Numbered from the stretch's first letter, positions 49,201 to 59,416 are shown. The stretch: DNA of 64,000 bases from Aurantiochytrium sp. KH105 (GCA_003116975.1 BGKB01000092.1:62001-126000), one strand, 5' to 3'. Program-made: numbers and translations. The notes: generated by a model from the sequence alone, not told the origin.

Positions 49201-49693
49201 CTGTTACCAAGGTGCCTGCAAGAGTTCTGTGGAAAGCATTCGGGATGGAACCGCGGACGGATGTCGGGATGGCGTGAAGAACGGAGACGAGACCGACGTT
49301 GATTGTGGCGGCAGCTCGTGTCTTCCGTGCCTTACGTCTCAGACCTGCGAATCTGATGACGATTGCAATTGGCTGCTCGAATGCGACGCTGAAACACATG
49401 TGTGCTACGACAATCTTCCCACGGACCTTTTCTCATCGGATTCGGATCTTTCCATTTTTCTTGCCTGGATCAACGCGAATCCGATTGCTACGGGTGTCAT
49501 CATGGGTGTCGCCGGAGTTGTTGTTGTGGTCTTGTCCTACATTTGTTGTTGCGATCGTCAGCTCCGCAACTGTCTCTTCCCCTGCATGAATCGAGAATCT
49601 TCGCCCTTTCATCAAGGAAAGCACATCTCCCGCGACTTGACGGCGCGCGTCGACACCGAGAGCGGCCTTGAGACACACGACACGTCCACATGA
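46238..49693 (+). CDS. ADAM/reprolysin-like membrane metalloprotease
   Basis: The product has 1,151 residues from ATG 46238. Residues about 54 to 76 (GGLALALVGAVLGVLALGAR) are a signal peptide or anchor. A prodomain follows and ends at RIGRR (278 to 282), a possible furin-type cleavage site. Next is an Asn/Gly/Ser repeat region (about 288 to 455). The M12-type zinc site HELMHGLGAYH is at residues 691 to 701, with His at 691, 695 and 701, the catalytic Glu at 692, and a likely Met-turn at Met721 (YYLMNSI). Cysteine-rich disintegrin-like segments, beginning CGDGLVEGDEECD and CGNGVLEAGEECD, occupy about 745 to 1050. A transmembrane helix (VIMGVAGVVVVVLSYI) at about 1082 to 1104 and a 45-residue cytoplasmic tail complete it. 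This architecture is that of ectodomain-shedding proteases. Substrates are unknown. Confidence 0.9.
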   Translation: MAGPRQRRGQGCARTPGQATRAEAGEEGTRGRGRGERRGAGSRCAKRRGPSKRGGLALALVGAVLGVLALGARGHAQQVLGTRTRGARRRLSAAERRDARLLETLDAYEIVDGLHENEDIRRVLKSAESGVANNSDDNNHEEEEDRRDTDAVDFALSAFGTRVNVPLSRHPRFFAPDFAIWGVSSDGQLKRQPAQPALDCFFIGEGAVISFCAHQVRGRILVSRRDEDDDVVEEDWHIEPLLATPGSYVVYRGRDLRETDLPNVVLEQDVHGHQHAHRIGRRMANASNSSNSNGNSNGNNGNSNGNNGNSNGNNGNSNGNNGNSNGNNGNSTGNNGNSNGNNGNSNGNNGNSTGNNGNSNGNNGNSTGNNGNSTGNNGNSTGNNGNSNGNNGNSTGNNGNSNGNNGNSTGNNGNSNGNNGNANGNNGNSNGNNGNSNGNNGNSNGNNGNSNGAANGAISTTVTSGESSETTEEQLPDETETESDSAGLKVSRGACGVLDVDLSGLVKTPNATNLDRLKEDAGAIVAAASSTPASSSSKTHFVRVLLVSDARMHAVYQDDLVLLSVSVYLMGLVEEIYREFPGGHTISIEVAGIVTMDSTDPWPNLFSSTGRSVESSALLTNFTAWVRSNAAALPDHDLAHLVTGWDLYGSNTGGSVIGLAYVGTVCDKSWKTGISQGDFLSTQYVANTISHELMHGLGAYHTDRTSPGDLTCDDDDTYYLMNSITETGKPQWSECTLQWFEQLLQNENITKCMEAICGDGLVEGDEECDAADDPCCDITTCQLLTTNACSQAGNADQEDDDTVVLYNRSDASLAVCGNGVLEAGEECDVLAGGLAEGDSDPCCNATTCKLLENATCSALHDGCCSPDTCAPRTASENYVCRAKKDSSACDQEEVCDGTSASCPEDTFADVGTSCVLSVDYADGSCYRGECMHREFQCAVRGYFVGDCSTNSCDFLRCERIPTGATEASCYNLAPIRVLDGTRCGDNAYCYQGACKSSVESIRDGTADGCRDGVKNGDETDVDCGGSSCLPCLTSQTCESDDDCNWLLECDAETHVCYDNLPTDLFSSDSDLSIFLAWINANPIATGVIMGVAGVVVVVLSYICCCDRQLRNCLFPCMNRESSPFHQGKHISRDLTARVDTESGLETHDTST
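47100..47595 (+). repeat. 21-bp coding minisatellite (GNNGNSN/GNNGNST)
   Basis: About 22 tandem 21-bp units encode GNNGNSN or GNNGNST heptapeptides within the ADAM-like gene. Length stays a multiple of three, so the frame is kept. Seven units carry Thr and thereby create Asn-Ser-Thr N-glycosylation sequons. Confidence 0.92.
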
Positions 49694-50888
49694 TGATATT
49701 GATGATAACGACGACGACGGGGACGACGACTGCGAATTCCGTAGCTCGTCTTTTGGTCATGTACAAGAGTTGACATACGATAAGTGCAGGCTACTTTTCA
49801 GGGGGGGAAGCCTCAAATCCTCGATGAGACAGACGCCTGCCTTTTCAGAGCATTCATGCTTGTACAATAATTTGCTGTTCGAAAATTATGTTCTTTCTCT
49901 GTGTATGATTGCTAGCTGGCATGGGGGACTTTTGCATCATGTATGTTTGTAAGATAGATAGATGATGAACCAGTTTGTGCAACTGCGAAAGGACTGCACG
50001 AGTGTTTTCGAAACTCGTCAAGAGTGAGCAGGAGTGCTGAGCCCGCCTGGAACACTCAAGTATCGGCCGGCCATTGAGGTGATCAATAATCAAAGAACGG
50101 GACAGCGAAGGCCGTTGCTTGCTTGCAAGCAAGCACTGTGGCTGAGCCTGGCTTATTCCTCCTATCGTTGGTAGTGAAGTAATCTCCCTAGCCGACATGA
50201 CAGTGCTATGTGTCGAGTCCTCACGCTGGCTATGGATGTGGATCTCGCGGTTGTCACATGAAAAGTTAGTTGCGCGCAATCATCGAAAATACGACCGAGA
50301 GTCTCCATCCACGTACTCACTCTCTAAGTAAACTGCCTGATCAGATCATGCGCATCTAAGCGAGAGTCAACGTAATGCAAACGTCTTATGATTCAATCAG
50401 ACACACGCTTGCGCAATCATAGGAATCATTTGAGGATAACAACACAAAAATCATAGTTCTAGAATTCCAAAGTTCTTTCAATAAATCTCTAGCCTGCTTC
50501 TAAGCTTCCACACCCTACCTCGTAAGAAAATCGAGCTCCGATTTTGTGTTGCAAGGAGATCTATCGCTATATTTTCCGAAATCAACGTTTCCGCGCATCG
50601 GTCACCGACCAGCACCTAACCAAGCGCGGGATCCAAGTATAACGTCTTCGTGCTCATCTCGAAGTTCACCCGTTAAAGAACCGAGGGAATCAATATCCCC
50701 GTCCGTTCTCTCGCAGAAATCAGCACACGCGAGCGAGTATAAGCAGCGCAAGTCACAAGACTCCAAAGTGAAAGCAACGACAACTGATTCGCACAACAGG
50801 CAAATCATTTGTGCAGTGAAAGAAAGACTCAAGCGCAAGCATTCACCATTAAAAAGGTTGAGCACAGCTCCCAGGCCCGAATGCTGAG

Positions 50889-51194
50889 TCAAATGAGCTG
50901 CCGGACTCTCGAGTCCTGACTGCGTCCATGAAAGATAGATTGATGTCCAAGCCTTGTCATGGTGCGCGATATAGCCCTGGCCTTTGTCACAGCCTCAATG
51001 AGGTGGCAAAAGATAAAGCAATCATCTATCTCCTCAATTGACTCGATGAATACTTCTCCGATCGTGGCATCCGAGACTTCGCTTCTTCTGCACGACTTGA
51101 CGGCCGCGAGAGCGACGCCCGTCGGCTCGCGCACGCTGAGCCGGTCGTCGGCTCGGAAAGAGTTTAAACCGAAGAGACGTCCATCAAAGATCAT
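50889..51194 (-). CDS. Possible small protein or exon, unrecognised
   Basis: This 101-residue frame starts with ATG (MIFDGRLFGLNSF) and stops at 50889. It is one of few frames in the region whose residue composition looks protein-like and not composition-driven. No motif, signal peptide or membrane segment was identified. It could equally be a chance open frame or a remnant of a larger gene. Confidence 0.25.
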   Translation of the reverse strand: MIFDGRLFGLNSFRADDRLSVREPTGVALAAVKSCRRSEVSDATIGEVFIESIEEIDDCFIFCHLIEAVTKARAISRTMTRLGHQSIFHGRSQDSRVRQLI

Positions 51195-51474
51195 GTGAAT
51201 CCTCTCTTTCTTGCGCAGCGGCCGCTTTTCGGGCGCACACGAAAGCGAGCCACCGTGGGCCTTCGCTACGCGACGGAGGGAGACCGAGAAGCAAGGCAGC
51301 TAGCTCCCGCCTCCCCGCGTGCAAGGACGCGAAAAGTTTCTGTCAAGAAACTAAGTTTTTGGACGTGAGTATATCACGTTCGGCCCGCGCCTAGCGTGTA
51401 CAAGTCGTTCGACCAGTACACGCGCGCCGATCCCAGCCTTACCGGGCTTCGCCAGGCGCAAACACTCCAACACA

Positions 51475-51715
51475 ACCTAAATTATTAAGAGGATTAAGAT
51501 TACGCTCAAACAGAATAAATTATCAAAAACTATAAATAAAACACGAAATAATATTCATATTGCAAATATTATTTGTTTTTTGTTTTTATTGGCATAAAAG
51601 ATAATCTATTCAGTCCATATTTTGCTAATATTTTGTAAAAATTAAGTATAGTCTACTGATAAACAGAAATTAACAATTATTTTCTCAGAATTTGTAGAAA
51701 GCTTCAATCGTGAAG
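51475..51715. other. AT-rich island
   Basis: About 240 bp are strongly A/T-biased, with runs such as AAATATTATTTGTTTTTTG, in otherwise GC-rich DNA. No coding potential was found. It could be a matrix-attachment or origin-like element, an organelle-derived insert, or the remains of a mobile element. Confidence 0.6.
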
Positions 51716-51745
51716 ATGTATATCAGAGTCATGCCGCGCCACACT

Positions 51746-51835
51746 GCAACGCAGTTTGCCGCAACGCAGTTTGCCGCAACCCAGCTTGCCGCAACGCAGC
51801 TTGCCGCAACCCAGCTTGCTGCAACCCATTTTGCA
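51746..51835 (+). repeat. 15-bp minisatellite
   Basis: Six imperfect tandem units of a 15-bp motif related to CGCAGTTTGCCGCAA lie just right of the AT-rich island. In one plus-strand frame they encode ATQFA/ATQLA pentapeptides, but the frame is short and probably not translated. Confidence 0.85.
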
Positions 51836-53321
51836 GCCTCGCACGCGAGATGGCTGGTCTGGATTGATTCCTTACCTCTAACTCAAAATACAAGACATCT
51901 TTCACGTCTCTCTTCTGATTGTCCGTCTGCGTGCTCGCTAGCCTAAGCGAAGGCGCGTGAGCACCGGCGGCAGCGCCGCGCGTAGAGCCGTGGGGACGCC
52001 CACGAGCCTACGCGCGCGCCTGCCTGCCGTCGGTGGCTGGAAAGCGATCAAATAGGATCATTGATTGCTCATTGCTGTCTTGGCTGCAGACAAGGCTAGC
52101 AAACCAGCACTGTACAAGAGTCGTTGACTCATTCGTGTGCACCAAGTACTCATCCCAAGGCTTGGTTGCCCGACAACCACTCCAACAATGTAAAAGGACT
52201 TTTACAGATTTGCACATAGTGTCATAATGTCTGAGTAAGATGCGCTGCGGTGTTCAAAAACTGTGTAAAATTGTTTTTGGGCCTCGTAAAGCCGTTCAAT
52301 CAGGATTTGTAGCTAGTCGTGACCTCATGAAAGCTCAGCTGCCCTCGGAGTCATGTTTCAATGACTTGTGCGGTGTGCCCTATCTACCAATTCAAACTTC
52401 GCGAAAACTTTTCGTGCAAACGTAAAATGGATCCTATCACCTCTTAAATTCATGCTCTTTGTATTGAGCTGTCTTTGTGGCTGTATACGGGATACTGGAG
52501 CCAATGACGAGAATAGGAAGGGCTTGCCATCGAAAAAGATCTTTTGAACATCCGAAATGACTCTCAACATGGGCATTCTGTCTTGAGCAATGGATCAATC
52601 GTCTTTACGGTGAGACAGAATAGTTCTGATTTACTTTGTCGAGCAAAACAATGGATCTGAGATAGAAAATCTACGTTGGCAGCGAACCGGCCAGACAAAC
52701 GAAGTTAGAGTTCTTTCTGGTAACTGGTTTGAGATTTCAAAACCGCACTTCAGATCGCGTGGTCTTCAGCCCCGCAGGGTATAAAAACCAGAGACTCTGC
52801 ACCTTGCACAGCTTCTAAGCTGCAGATGATTTTCAAAATCGATTTCAGAAAGATCGCATTGTGTCATGAAGCATCGTGGCACATACATAAGTCCGGAAGT
52901 GCTCGCTGCGCCTCGGCGCCTCGACGCGCGGCGCGTCCAGCAGCCACACCTGCGAGCCGACAGACTGTCAGGAATTCAAGGTGTTAGGTACGCCCGTGCA
53001 GTTTGTTCTTATGTAGTTGTGCCAGCAAGCTCTACTACTCTTTCAAAAATGTATGACATGAGAGTGATCATTAGCGAGGAAGCTGACATCAACAGTAGGC
53101 CCCACTACCCCACGCTCGGCGATTCCACAAGTCCATCGAAATTATCCTCGCTCTCTCTTACTCTTTTTACTCCGAGAAGCAGTGCTTTCGCAACTCACGC
53201 AGTACAAATGAGATGCCAAAACAGATAAACGTATATATTTTATTTTTCGTAATGCTTGTGCGCTCGCTAAAAGAGGATGGGGTGACCATTTCCATGATGA
53301 GGCTGGAACCAGAGCCAAAAT

Positions 53322-56300
53322 TTACCCAAATCCAGAGACATCGAAATCTTCATCGAGATTCTCAAACGAATGGTCGACTTGAGCGGAATTCATGTCGTTG
53401 AGTTGTCCCAATGAGGCGTCCTTCTCACGCGGAAGAAAGACGTCACGAACAGGAGCGAGGGCGTAAAAAACACCAAAACAAGGCTTTTCTTGTTTCTTTG
53501 AAAAATGATATCGGTACGCAAAGCCACCATGCGGGCAGAGTTTCCGAAGTGCCTTCTGCAACACCAGCTCGCCACCGAAAACAAAACAGAAGTCCACTTT
53601 CGTCACGTCTTTGGGCTTGGAAAGCTTCATCGTCGCTTTGGACCAGCGCTTATCACGCGTTAGCTTTCTCATTGAACTTTCGGGAAGCGTGTATGGCCCA
53701 TTGAAGCTAAGTGCAATTCCAGTCGTCAAAGCTGAGGCTGACACGAAATGTTTCTGTTCGTCAAAATAGAGAAATCCACCAAAGTGTAGGAAACGAAGGA
53801 CCGCGTCATCGTATCGCAGATTTTTGAACCAGTCCAAACCAGTATTGAGGCTATCGAGTGGGAAAGCATAGCAAAAGTAGCGTGCCTCAGGCGGGATGTA
53901 CCAGAATCTCTGAAGGAGGCGTGTGTTTCTCGCATCGGGCGCGCGTACAGAAATTGGCCAAATCTTGCTGATGGCACCTGTCATGCGGCTCACGACTGGG
54001 TCTTGTGGCTTCCATAGAGTGTAGATCGAGTCAAAGTAGTCCGAGCCAATGAACTCGTACTTGTTCCAGTTAAAGTCGATCTTCAGATTGAGACGGCGCG
54101 TAGGCATAATGGCGAACGTCGGTAGCGCAACGATGGGACTACATTCCGGAGATTTGAGAAAAGACGGCGGTTCCAGTTTTTTAAAGACGTCGTTGGATGA
54201 GCTGATAAAACCAGCAGCGGCCTGGAACGATGGTCGTTCTCGACTACGAACGTTCCGATCATCAACGAGCACGCTTGATACCATCTCAAGAAGCTCATCG
54301 CATCGTTTGCAATCACGAACCTCGATTTCCGGGTACAGGAAACCTCGGGATTTAGGAGTGAGCTTGTTCCGGAGACAAGCGCGGCGGACAAAATCCAAAA
54401 GGCTGACAACTAACGTCAGGAAAACCATTGAAGCTTGGTCGTCGTATTTGATCACAGCCCCTGCGAAATGTTTCAGCTGTTCGCGCTTTTGGCGGATTTG
54501 TTCGATGCGCGATAAAATCTCGTCTTGTTGCGAAATTGAATCGTCGCCCTCTTCGCTGGAGTGGCTCGAATTACAGGGCCAACACAATGCTGACTTTTGT
54601 GAGGGAGTTGAGATTGCATCATAGTGTTCGAGTTGAGGGCCCGCATCATATTGCTTGAGTTGCAGGTCCAGCTGATCGAGATAGAACCTGAAAAGCATTT
54701 GAGGGTGGTCAATCTGCGCCACCTCAAGATCAGGCATCTTCGCAGATTCAAAGAATGTGTCCGCGTCAGCTAATGGAACAAACGTTTCTCCGAGACTGAT
54801 GGTTTGAAGAGAATGGCAGTTTCTCTCGAGACATCCTGCGGACATCAACTTCTTTGCACCCGAAAGACGCAGTTCACGCAAGCACGGAGTCTTCGCGCTC
54901 AACGCCACGAGACAATTGTCCGTGAAGGACTTTGCCCCTTCCAATGAGAGAACTCGAATGTATGGGTTCACTTCTTCTGCAAATTCTTTCCAATCTTTGA
55001 GAGGCCGGTTGTCCCAAGCGAGCACGTTGTTAAGCTTGAGTGTCTGGAGGGATGAACATCGCTTGACCAATTCAATGAGGGGCTTTGACTCTTTAATGGA
55101 AAGAAAAGCGTCCCCCCCTTCCCTCTCCTTGAAAAGGGCATCCACATCGACATTAAGTGAGCGCAAAGCTGTGCAATACTTCGCAATGTCGTCCAGGACT
55201 TCGACTTTGAGGTCAGGAAGGTCGCGAAGACTGAGGCGCCAGAGACTCCTCTTGGAGGATCTGATCACGTGGCCGACTCCTGTGGCCTTGATCTTAATGC
55301 AGCCATCTAGAACGACCGATCCGAGTGTGATGCACCTGTTGTCTTCAAAGTACCTGAGTCCTTTGTCCGTGATGTTCACACAGAAGCTGAGGTTAAGGTT
55401 CTGTAGGTTCGGGCACATGGCCGAAATGACCTTCAGCACCTCGTCGCTGGTGCTGATGCAATCCGTGAGGTCAAGCGAACGAATACTTCGGAAAAGAGTT
55501 CGGCTGTCCATCCGCTCAAAAAGCAGCCAATTCAGAGGCCTAAGCATGGAAGACACAAAAAAAGAGACGCCTTTGGCGAATGTGTTCGCAGTGTAATAAA
55601 CGTGGTGAGCGAAGTGATTCGTCACAGCAAATCCGAGATCGTCAAGTGGTTTTCCTTCGACCACAACACGTTTTTGCAGGTATTTGAAGTAATGAGCGTT
55701 CGCTTTGTACGAGGCTAGATTCGGTAACTCCCAAAGCAACGAGCGGCCCAGAGTCGGGGCCGCAAGCGCTACTTTGATCACAGTTTCCAGGAGCCAAAAT
55801 GCTCGTCGAACCCCTCCCATCATTCTGTAGCCACAGCCGTAGAAGCTATAGTCAAAGTTGAAGTACTGGCACAGTGTCTTGGCCACCAAAGTTTCCCCTT
55901 TGCGGAACTCGACGCCTCCATCATAGGTCCCGGCGTCCGAAAAGAAATCTGAACCCGGGGTCCGCTCATGCCGGTGTTTTTCCTCTGTTTCAAGCGCATG
56001 GGAGATTTTTAAATCAATGTCATAATCTGCCTCAAGCACGAGGTGACGAGCGTGAATAATGTTGCGGAGGCCAGGTACGTCATGTAAGAGCTCGACCGCC
56101 TCGATGAGCTGCCGACCAGCTGACACCAGTGAACTGATCAGAGCCAGCCAGTAAACAAACTCGAAGTTTCCTCCTTCAAACGTGAGAATGAAGATGAACT
56201 CCACCACAATTTGCGGAATGTCTTGAATGAGAAGCACGAAAGTCGTCAAGATGGACATCTGCGCAGCTTTGAAATCCGCCTTGGCTTGCGTAGCAATGGG

Positions 56301-57722
56301 ATCCTTTACGAAAGTATCCACGGTGTCGCCAACGACATTGTAACTCAGCGACTCCCGCGTCTTGAAAGATTCCTTCACGAGGTCGTTAAAGCCCGTGTTT
56401 GGCTCAATGATCGCGAGCAAGACACCCAAGAGGTATTTCCGCTTGCGAGTTTTGTTCTTCCAGTCCACCATCCTCCACTCCCAAAGGCCAATCAGAAAGC
56501 GCAGTGCAAAAGTGAGAATGAGAGCAGCGAGGGACACGACAAAGAGAAATTCATTTGCCGTTCCGAGAAGTGGCCTGAGCTGGATGACGAGGAAGGCAAA
56601 ATCCGAGCCAAGGTTGGTGACCTCGAGAAAAGCGTCGAAGGTGGCTCCATAGACGCGCTGTCGCCTACGTTTCAAAAACGTATGCGGAATGGCGTACACC
56701 CGCGGCGCGATATGCTTGTACTTTCTGTTGAGACGACCTTTGAACCAGGAAGGAAGAAAAACCATGTTGAAATTCCACCATAGCGCATCACCAATCCCCA
56801 AGAAGAAAGACGTGACGATGGACCACACCCACCAGAGGAACGGGAAGCGAGGCGCATTGTGAGAATCGTCCTGCTCTTGATGCTCTTGCTGAGACTTTGT
56901 TTCTTTTTCTTTTGTGGCTTGAGCATCCTTAGCGGCTTGCATGATCTCCACGTGTTTGCTCGTGTAAACTTCACGAAGGTATTCCATCTTGTTCAGCATT
57001 TTGGAGATTACTTGGAGAAAGTCTTCCAGGTCGTTGAGAAGAACCTCGGTCATTCGACTGTCAATGTAGCGGATTTGGTTCTTTTGTGGGTGTGTCGTTG
57101 GCAGATTGTGGTCATTACCATCGCTAATGTAGTGATCGAGGTTGGCAAGACGCTTTCCAACGTCGACCACGGACTGAACGAGCATGGGGTCATAAAGAAA
57201 GGCACCCTTTTCGATCTCGCGGACGTGCTCGTGCGTGAAGAACGGCCTCTGCTTGTCGTCGGCCGTCAGAGACGTATTGACCTCGAGACCGGCATCATAG
57301 AATGTTCTGGCACCATCCTCTGTTCCCTTTCCTTTGGGCTTGAGCATGACTGTTCCAGAGGGAAGTAGTCCTTGTCGTTCGACTAGGTCGTCTGCATCTT
57401 TGGCGATTTTACTTTTCACATTTTCGAGCTGCCGAAAAACCTCAGACGCATCGTGGCTTAGGGTTTTCAAGGGCACGCGTCTTTGGCGATGCATTGATGT
57501 TGAAAAACAGAAACGGCTGGCCTTATTCCCCGTGGCAGCTCCCTTTGATGAGTAATGTTCGCAGCCCGCTTCTTCAGTTTTGTCGTGTGTTTCTGAGCTC
57601 GTGCTGTCCTCGTTGTGCACAGGCACCTCGACGAGGTCCTCGTCGTCAACATGCGAGACCATTTGGTCTTCGTAACTGTACTTCATCCGGTCCACGGCCT
57701 CCCGAAAGAAGTTTGCCGCCAT
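53322..57722 (-). CDS. Membrane protein with C-terminal leucine-rich repeats, unknown function
   Basis: The first ATG at 57722 gives 1,466 residues. The N-terminal 280 residues are soluble and partly helical. Residues about 285 to 700 contain several hydrophobic segments (FPFLWWVWSIVTSFFLGIG, FLFVVSLAALILTFALRFLI, MSILTTFVLLIQDIPQIVVE) typical of a polytopic membrane protein. Residues about 745 to 985 are LRRs of the cysteine-containing type, such as IRSLDLTDCISTSDEVLKV, LQNLNLSFCVNITDKGLRYF and LRELRLSGAKKLMSAGCL. The C-terminal 450 residues contain a globular domain I cannot name, with IDFNWNKYEFIGSDYFDSIY. The combination suggests a membrane scaffold or signalling protein. The upstream in-frame extension begins at a non-ATG codon inside G-rich repeats and is rejected. 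DNA of this gene is less GC-rich than at the left end of the window. Confidence 0.8.
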   Translation of the reverse strand: MAANFFREAVDRMKYSYEDQMVSHVDDEDLVEVPVHNEDSTSSETHDKTEEAGCEHYSSKGAATGNKASRFCFSTSMHRQRRVPLKTLSHDASEVFRQLENVKSKIAKDADDLVERQGLLPSGTVMLKPKGKGTEDGARTFYDAGLEVNTSLTADDKQRPFFTHEHVREIEKGAFLYDPMLVQSVVDVGKRLANLDHYISDGNDHNLPTTHPQKNQIRYIDSRMTEVLLNDLEDFLQVISKMLNKMEYLREVYTSKHVEIMQAAKDAQATKEKETKSQQEHQEQDDSHNAPRFPFLWWVWSIVTSFFLGIGDALWWNFNMVFLPSWFKGRLNRKYKHIAPRVYAIPHTFLKRRRQRVYGATFDAFLEVTNLGSDFAFLVIQLRPLLGTANEFLFVVSLAALILTFALRFLIGLWEWRMVDWKNKTRKRKYLLGVLLAIIEPNTGFNDLVKESFKTRESLSYNVVGDTVDTFVKDPIATQAKADFKAAQMSILTTFVLLIQDIPQIVVEFIFILTFEGGNFEFVYWLALISSLVSAGRQLIEAVELLHDVPGLRNIIHARHLVLEADYDIDLKISHALETEEKHRHERTPGSDFFSDAGTYDGGVEFRKGETLVAKTLCQYFNFDYSFYGCGYRMMGGVRRAFWLLETVIKVALAAPTLGRSLLWELPNLASYKANAHYFKYLQKRVVVEGKPLDDLGFAVTNHFAHHVYYTANTFAKGVSFFVSSMLRPLNWLLFERMDSRTLFRSIRSLDLTDCISTSDEVLKVISAMCPNLQNLNLSFCVNITDKGLRYFEDNRCITLGSVVLDGCIKIKATGVGHVIRSSKRSLWRLSLRDLPDLKVEVLDDIAKYCTALRSLNVDVDALFKEREGGDAFLSIKESKPLIELVKRCSSLQTLKLNNVLAWDNRPLKDWKEFAEEVNPYIRVLSLEGAKSFTDNCLVALSAKTPCLRELRLSGAKKLMSAGCLERNCHSLQTISLGETFVPLADADTFFESAKMPDLEVAQIDHPQMLFRFYLDQLDLQLKQYDAGPQLEHYDAISTPSQKSALCWPCNSSHSSEEGDDSISQQDEILSRIEQIRQKREQLKHFAGAVIKYDDQASMVFLTLVVSLLDFVRRACLRNKLTPKSRGFLYPEIEVRDCKRCDELLEMVSSVLVDDRNVRSRERPSFQAAAGFISSSNDVFKKLEPPSFLKSPECSPIVALPTFAIMPTRRLNLKIDFNWNKYEFIGSDYFDSIYTLWKPQDPVVSRMTGAISKIWPISVRAPDARNTRLLQRFWYIPPEARYFCYAFPLDSLNTGLDWFKNLRYDDAVLRFLHFGGFLYFDEQKHFVSASALTTGIALSFNGPYTLPESSMRKLTRDKRWSKATMKLSKPKDVTKVDFCFVFGGELVLQKALRKLCPHGGFAYRYHFSKKQEKPCFGVFYALAPVRDVFLPREKDASLGQLNDMNSAQVDHSFENLDEDFDVSGFG

Positions 57723-59416
57723 TGCGATAAACCACCTCTGCGCAGGTGTGCGAGCGAACTGTCTTAAAGCAGCACAAGAGGGCTTCAAGGGGCCGGAGAG
57801 CAAGGGGAGGGGGGGGGGGAAGGGGGGCGAGGTCTTCGCGCGCGAGCTCTTTGATTCGCCTTTCCTCTCCTCTCGTCCTGTGCCACGCCACGCCGTTCTT
57901 AGCTCGAGGTCTTGGCGCTTTGCTTGCTTGCTTTCTTGATAGCCTACTCAATCTCTTCCGCCGGTTCGCCGAGCAGAAGAGAAAGCAAAAGGGGGGGGGG
58001 GGAGGTGTCTTTGCGCGCGAGGTCTTTGTGCGCGCGGTCTTTGCGCGCGAGGTCTTTGCGCGCGAGGTCTTCGCGCGCCTCTCGTCCTGCGCCACGCCGC
58101 GCCGCTTTCAGCTCGGGCTCTTTGCGCTTTGCTTGCTTTTTGCTTGTCTCTCTTTCACTCTCTTTTACCGTGTGCAAGTTTGCACACATGGCATGTTTCG
58201 CCGAAAAGGGGGAGGGTGGTGTGAGAGGGGGGAAGGAGGGGGCGCGAGCTTTTTATGTGCCTTTTCCTCTCCTTTTGTCCTGCACCACGCTGCGCTGTTT
58301 CCAGCTCGAGGTCTTGGCGCTTTGCTTGCTTTTTGCTTTTTGCTTTTTTTCTGCTGCTCTTTTTATGCCTCTCTTTGAAAGGGCCGTGTGCAAGTTTGCA
58401 CACATCGCATGTTTCGCGGAAAAGGGGGGGGGGGGGGGTGGGAGGGGGGAATGAGGGGGCGCGAGCTCTTCGCGTACCTTTCCTCTCCTTTCGTCCTGCA
58501 CCACGCTGCGCAGGTCTTGCTGCTTTGCTTGCTTTTTGCTTGCTTGCTTGCTTGGCTGTGTGCTTCTCTTTTGCGCGTTGCAGAGAAATGTCGAGTGGGA
58601 TGAGTCTTCCCTGTGAGAGAGAGTGCAAAAGATTGCTCAAGCTCTTTTCTTGAGGCAGACTGAGCTCGCTGCAAATCGCGCAAGAGATCTTTAAGTCAGA
58701 AACCGCTCGACAGAAGGTATTTCTGGGAGTACATACCCGACCTTCAAGCATGCGGCGCAGGAGGTTCGCCACCGAAGGCATCAGCAATTTCGCAGGTGTT
58801 GATTCCAGATGCGACCAACGAGCGAAATCAACTCTTTTTCTATGACTTGCTGGAGTCCTGTCCTGCCCAAACTGCCATTGATACTCAAAAGAGAGGCATC
58901 GTCGCCTCAAGTCCTGAACTACGGGATCTCTGCGGAAATGCGTTCCATTCGAAATGCGGGTTAAATTGTTTGAGGAAACCCAGACGCGAATCTCTAGACA
59001 TGCATGCGGCCACGTTTTGCTCGAGTGACAGTCTAGTTGAACGTCGGCTCGAAAGTAGCTGAGCTGAAGCGCGAGGCTGGAGCCATCTTTCCGTGCTACC
59101 TGAGCAAAGAGCGAGCCATTGCTTTGTTTTGTCTTCTTGGAGAGACGTGGACTTCCTTGGTGTTAAAGGGACCAAGAAAATTTATTTTTCTTGGCGTACG
59201 GCAGGACTTGATTTTTCGGCAACGTTCTCCATGCGAAGAACGACGCCGTTAATTGCGAAGCAAGTCTCAGAATTATCAACGACAAAATCGAACAATAGAT
59301 CGTGGAGTCTTTGGCACCGTAGGGTATCGTTGACACGAACACGCAAGAACGAGAGCTGTTGCAAGGAATACTTAGTAGTTAAAGACAATAGTGGATACCG
59401 CGAGGCTCTGCAAACG
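57723..59416. other. Intergenic region with a G-tract satellite
   Basis: The left half (about 57800 to 58590) is the satellite listed separately and lies directly upstream of the membrane-LRR gene, so it probably contains that gene's promoter. The right half, 58600 to 59416, is ordinary-composition DNA reaching the 3' end of the helicase-like gene. No gene is supported. Confidence 0.55.
57800..58590. repeat. Long-period satellite with poly-G tracts
   Basis: Four imperfect units of about 190 to 215 bp follow each other. Each begins with a G-run (near 57809, 57990, 58204 and 58423) and then carries GCGCGAGGTCTT-like or GCGCGAGCTCTT-like words, a CTCTCGTCCTGCGCCACGC-like block, and TTTGCTTGCTTT repeats. 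The palindrome-like word GTGTGCAAGTTTGCACAC, two 8-bp arms around GT, occurs at 58170 to 58187 and 58386 to 58403. G-runs of 9 to 14 residues could form quadruplexes. Confidence 0.82.

Larger units (their letters stand above)
49694..53321. other. 3.6-kb gene-poor, lower-GC region
   Basis: GC drops clearly from about 50200 onward. A 101-codon minus-strand ATG frame at 50889 to 51194 has protein-like composition (IGEVFIESIEEIDDCFIFCH) but no recognised family, and could be a small gene or an exon. An AT-rich island lies at about 51475 to 51715, followed by a 15-bp minisatellite. No other gene is visible, and both edges hold the 3' ends of the flanking genes, the ADAM-like gene (+) and the membrane-LRR gene (-). 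Confidence 0.5.
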
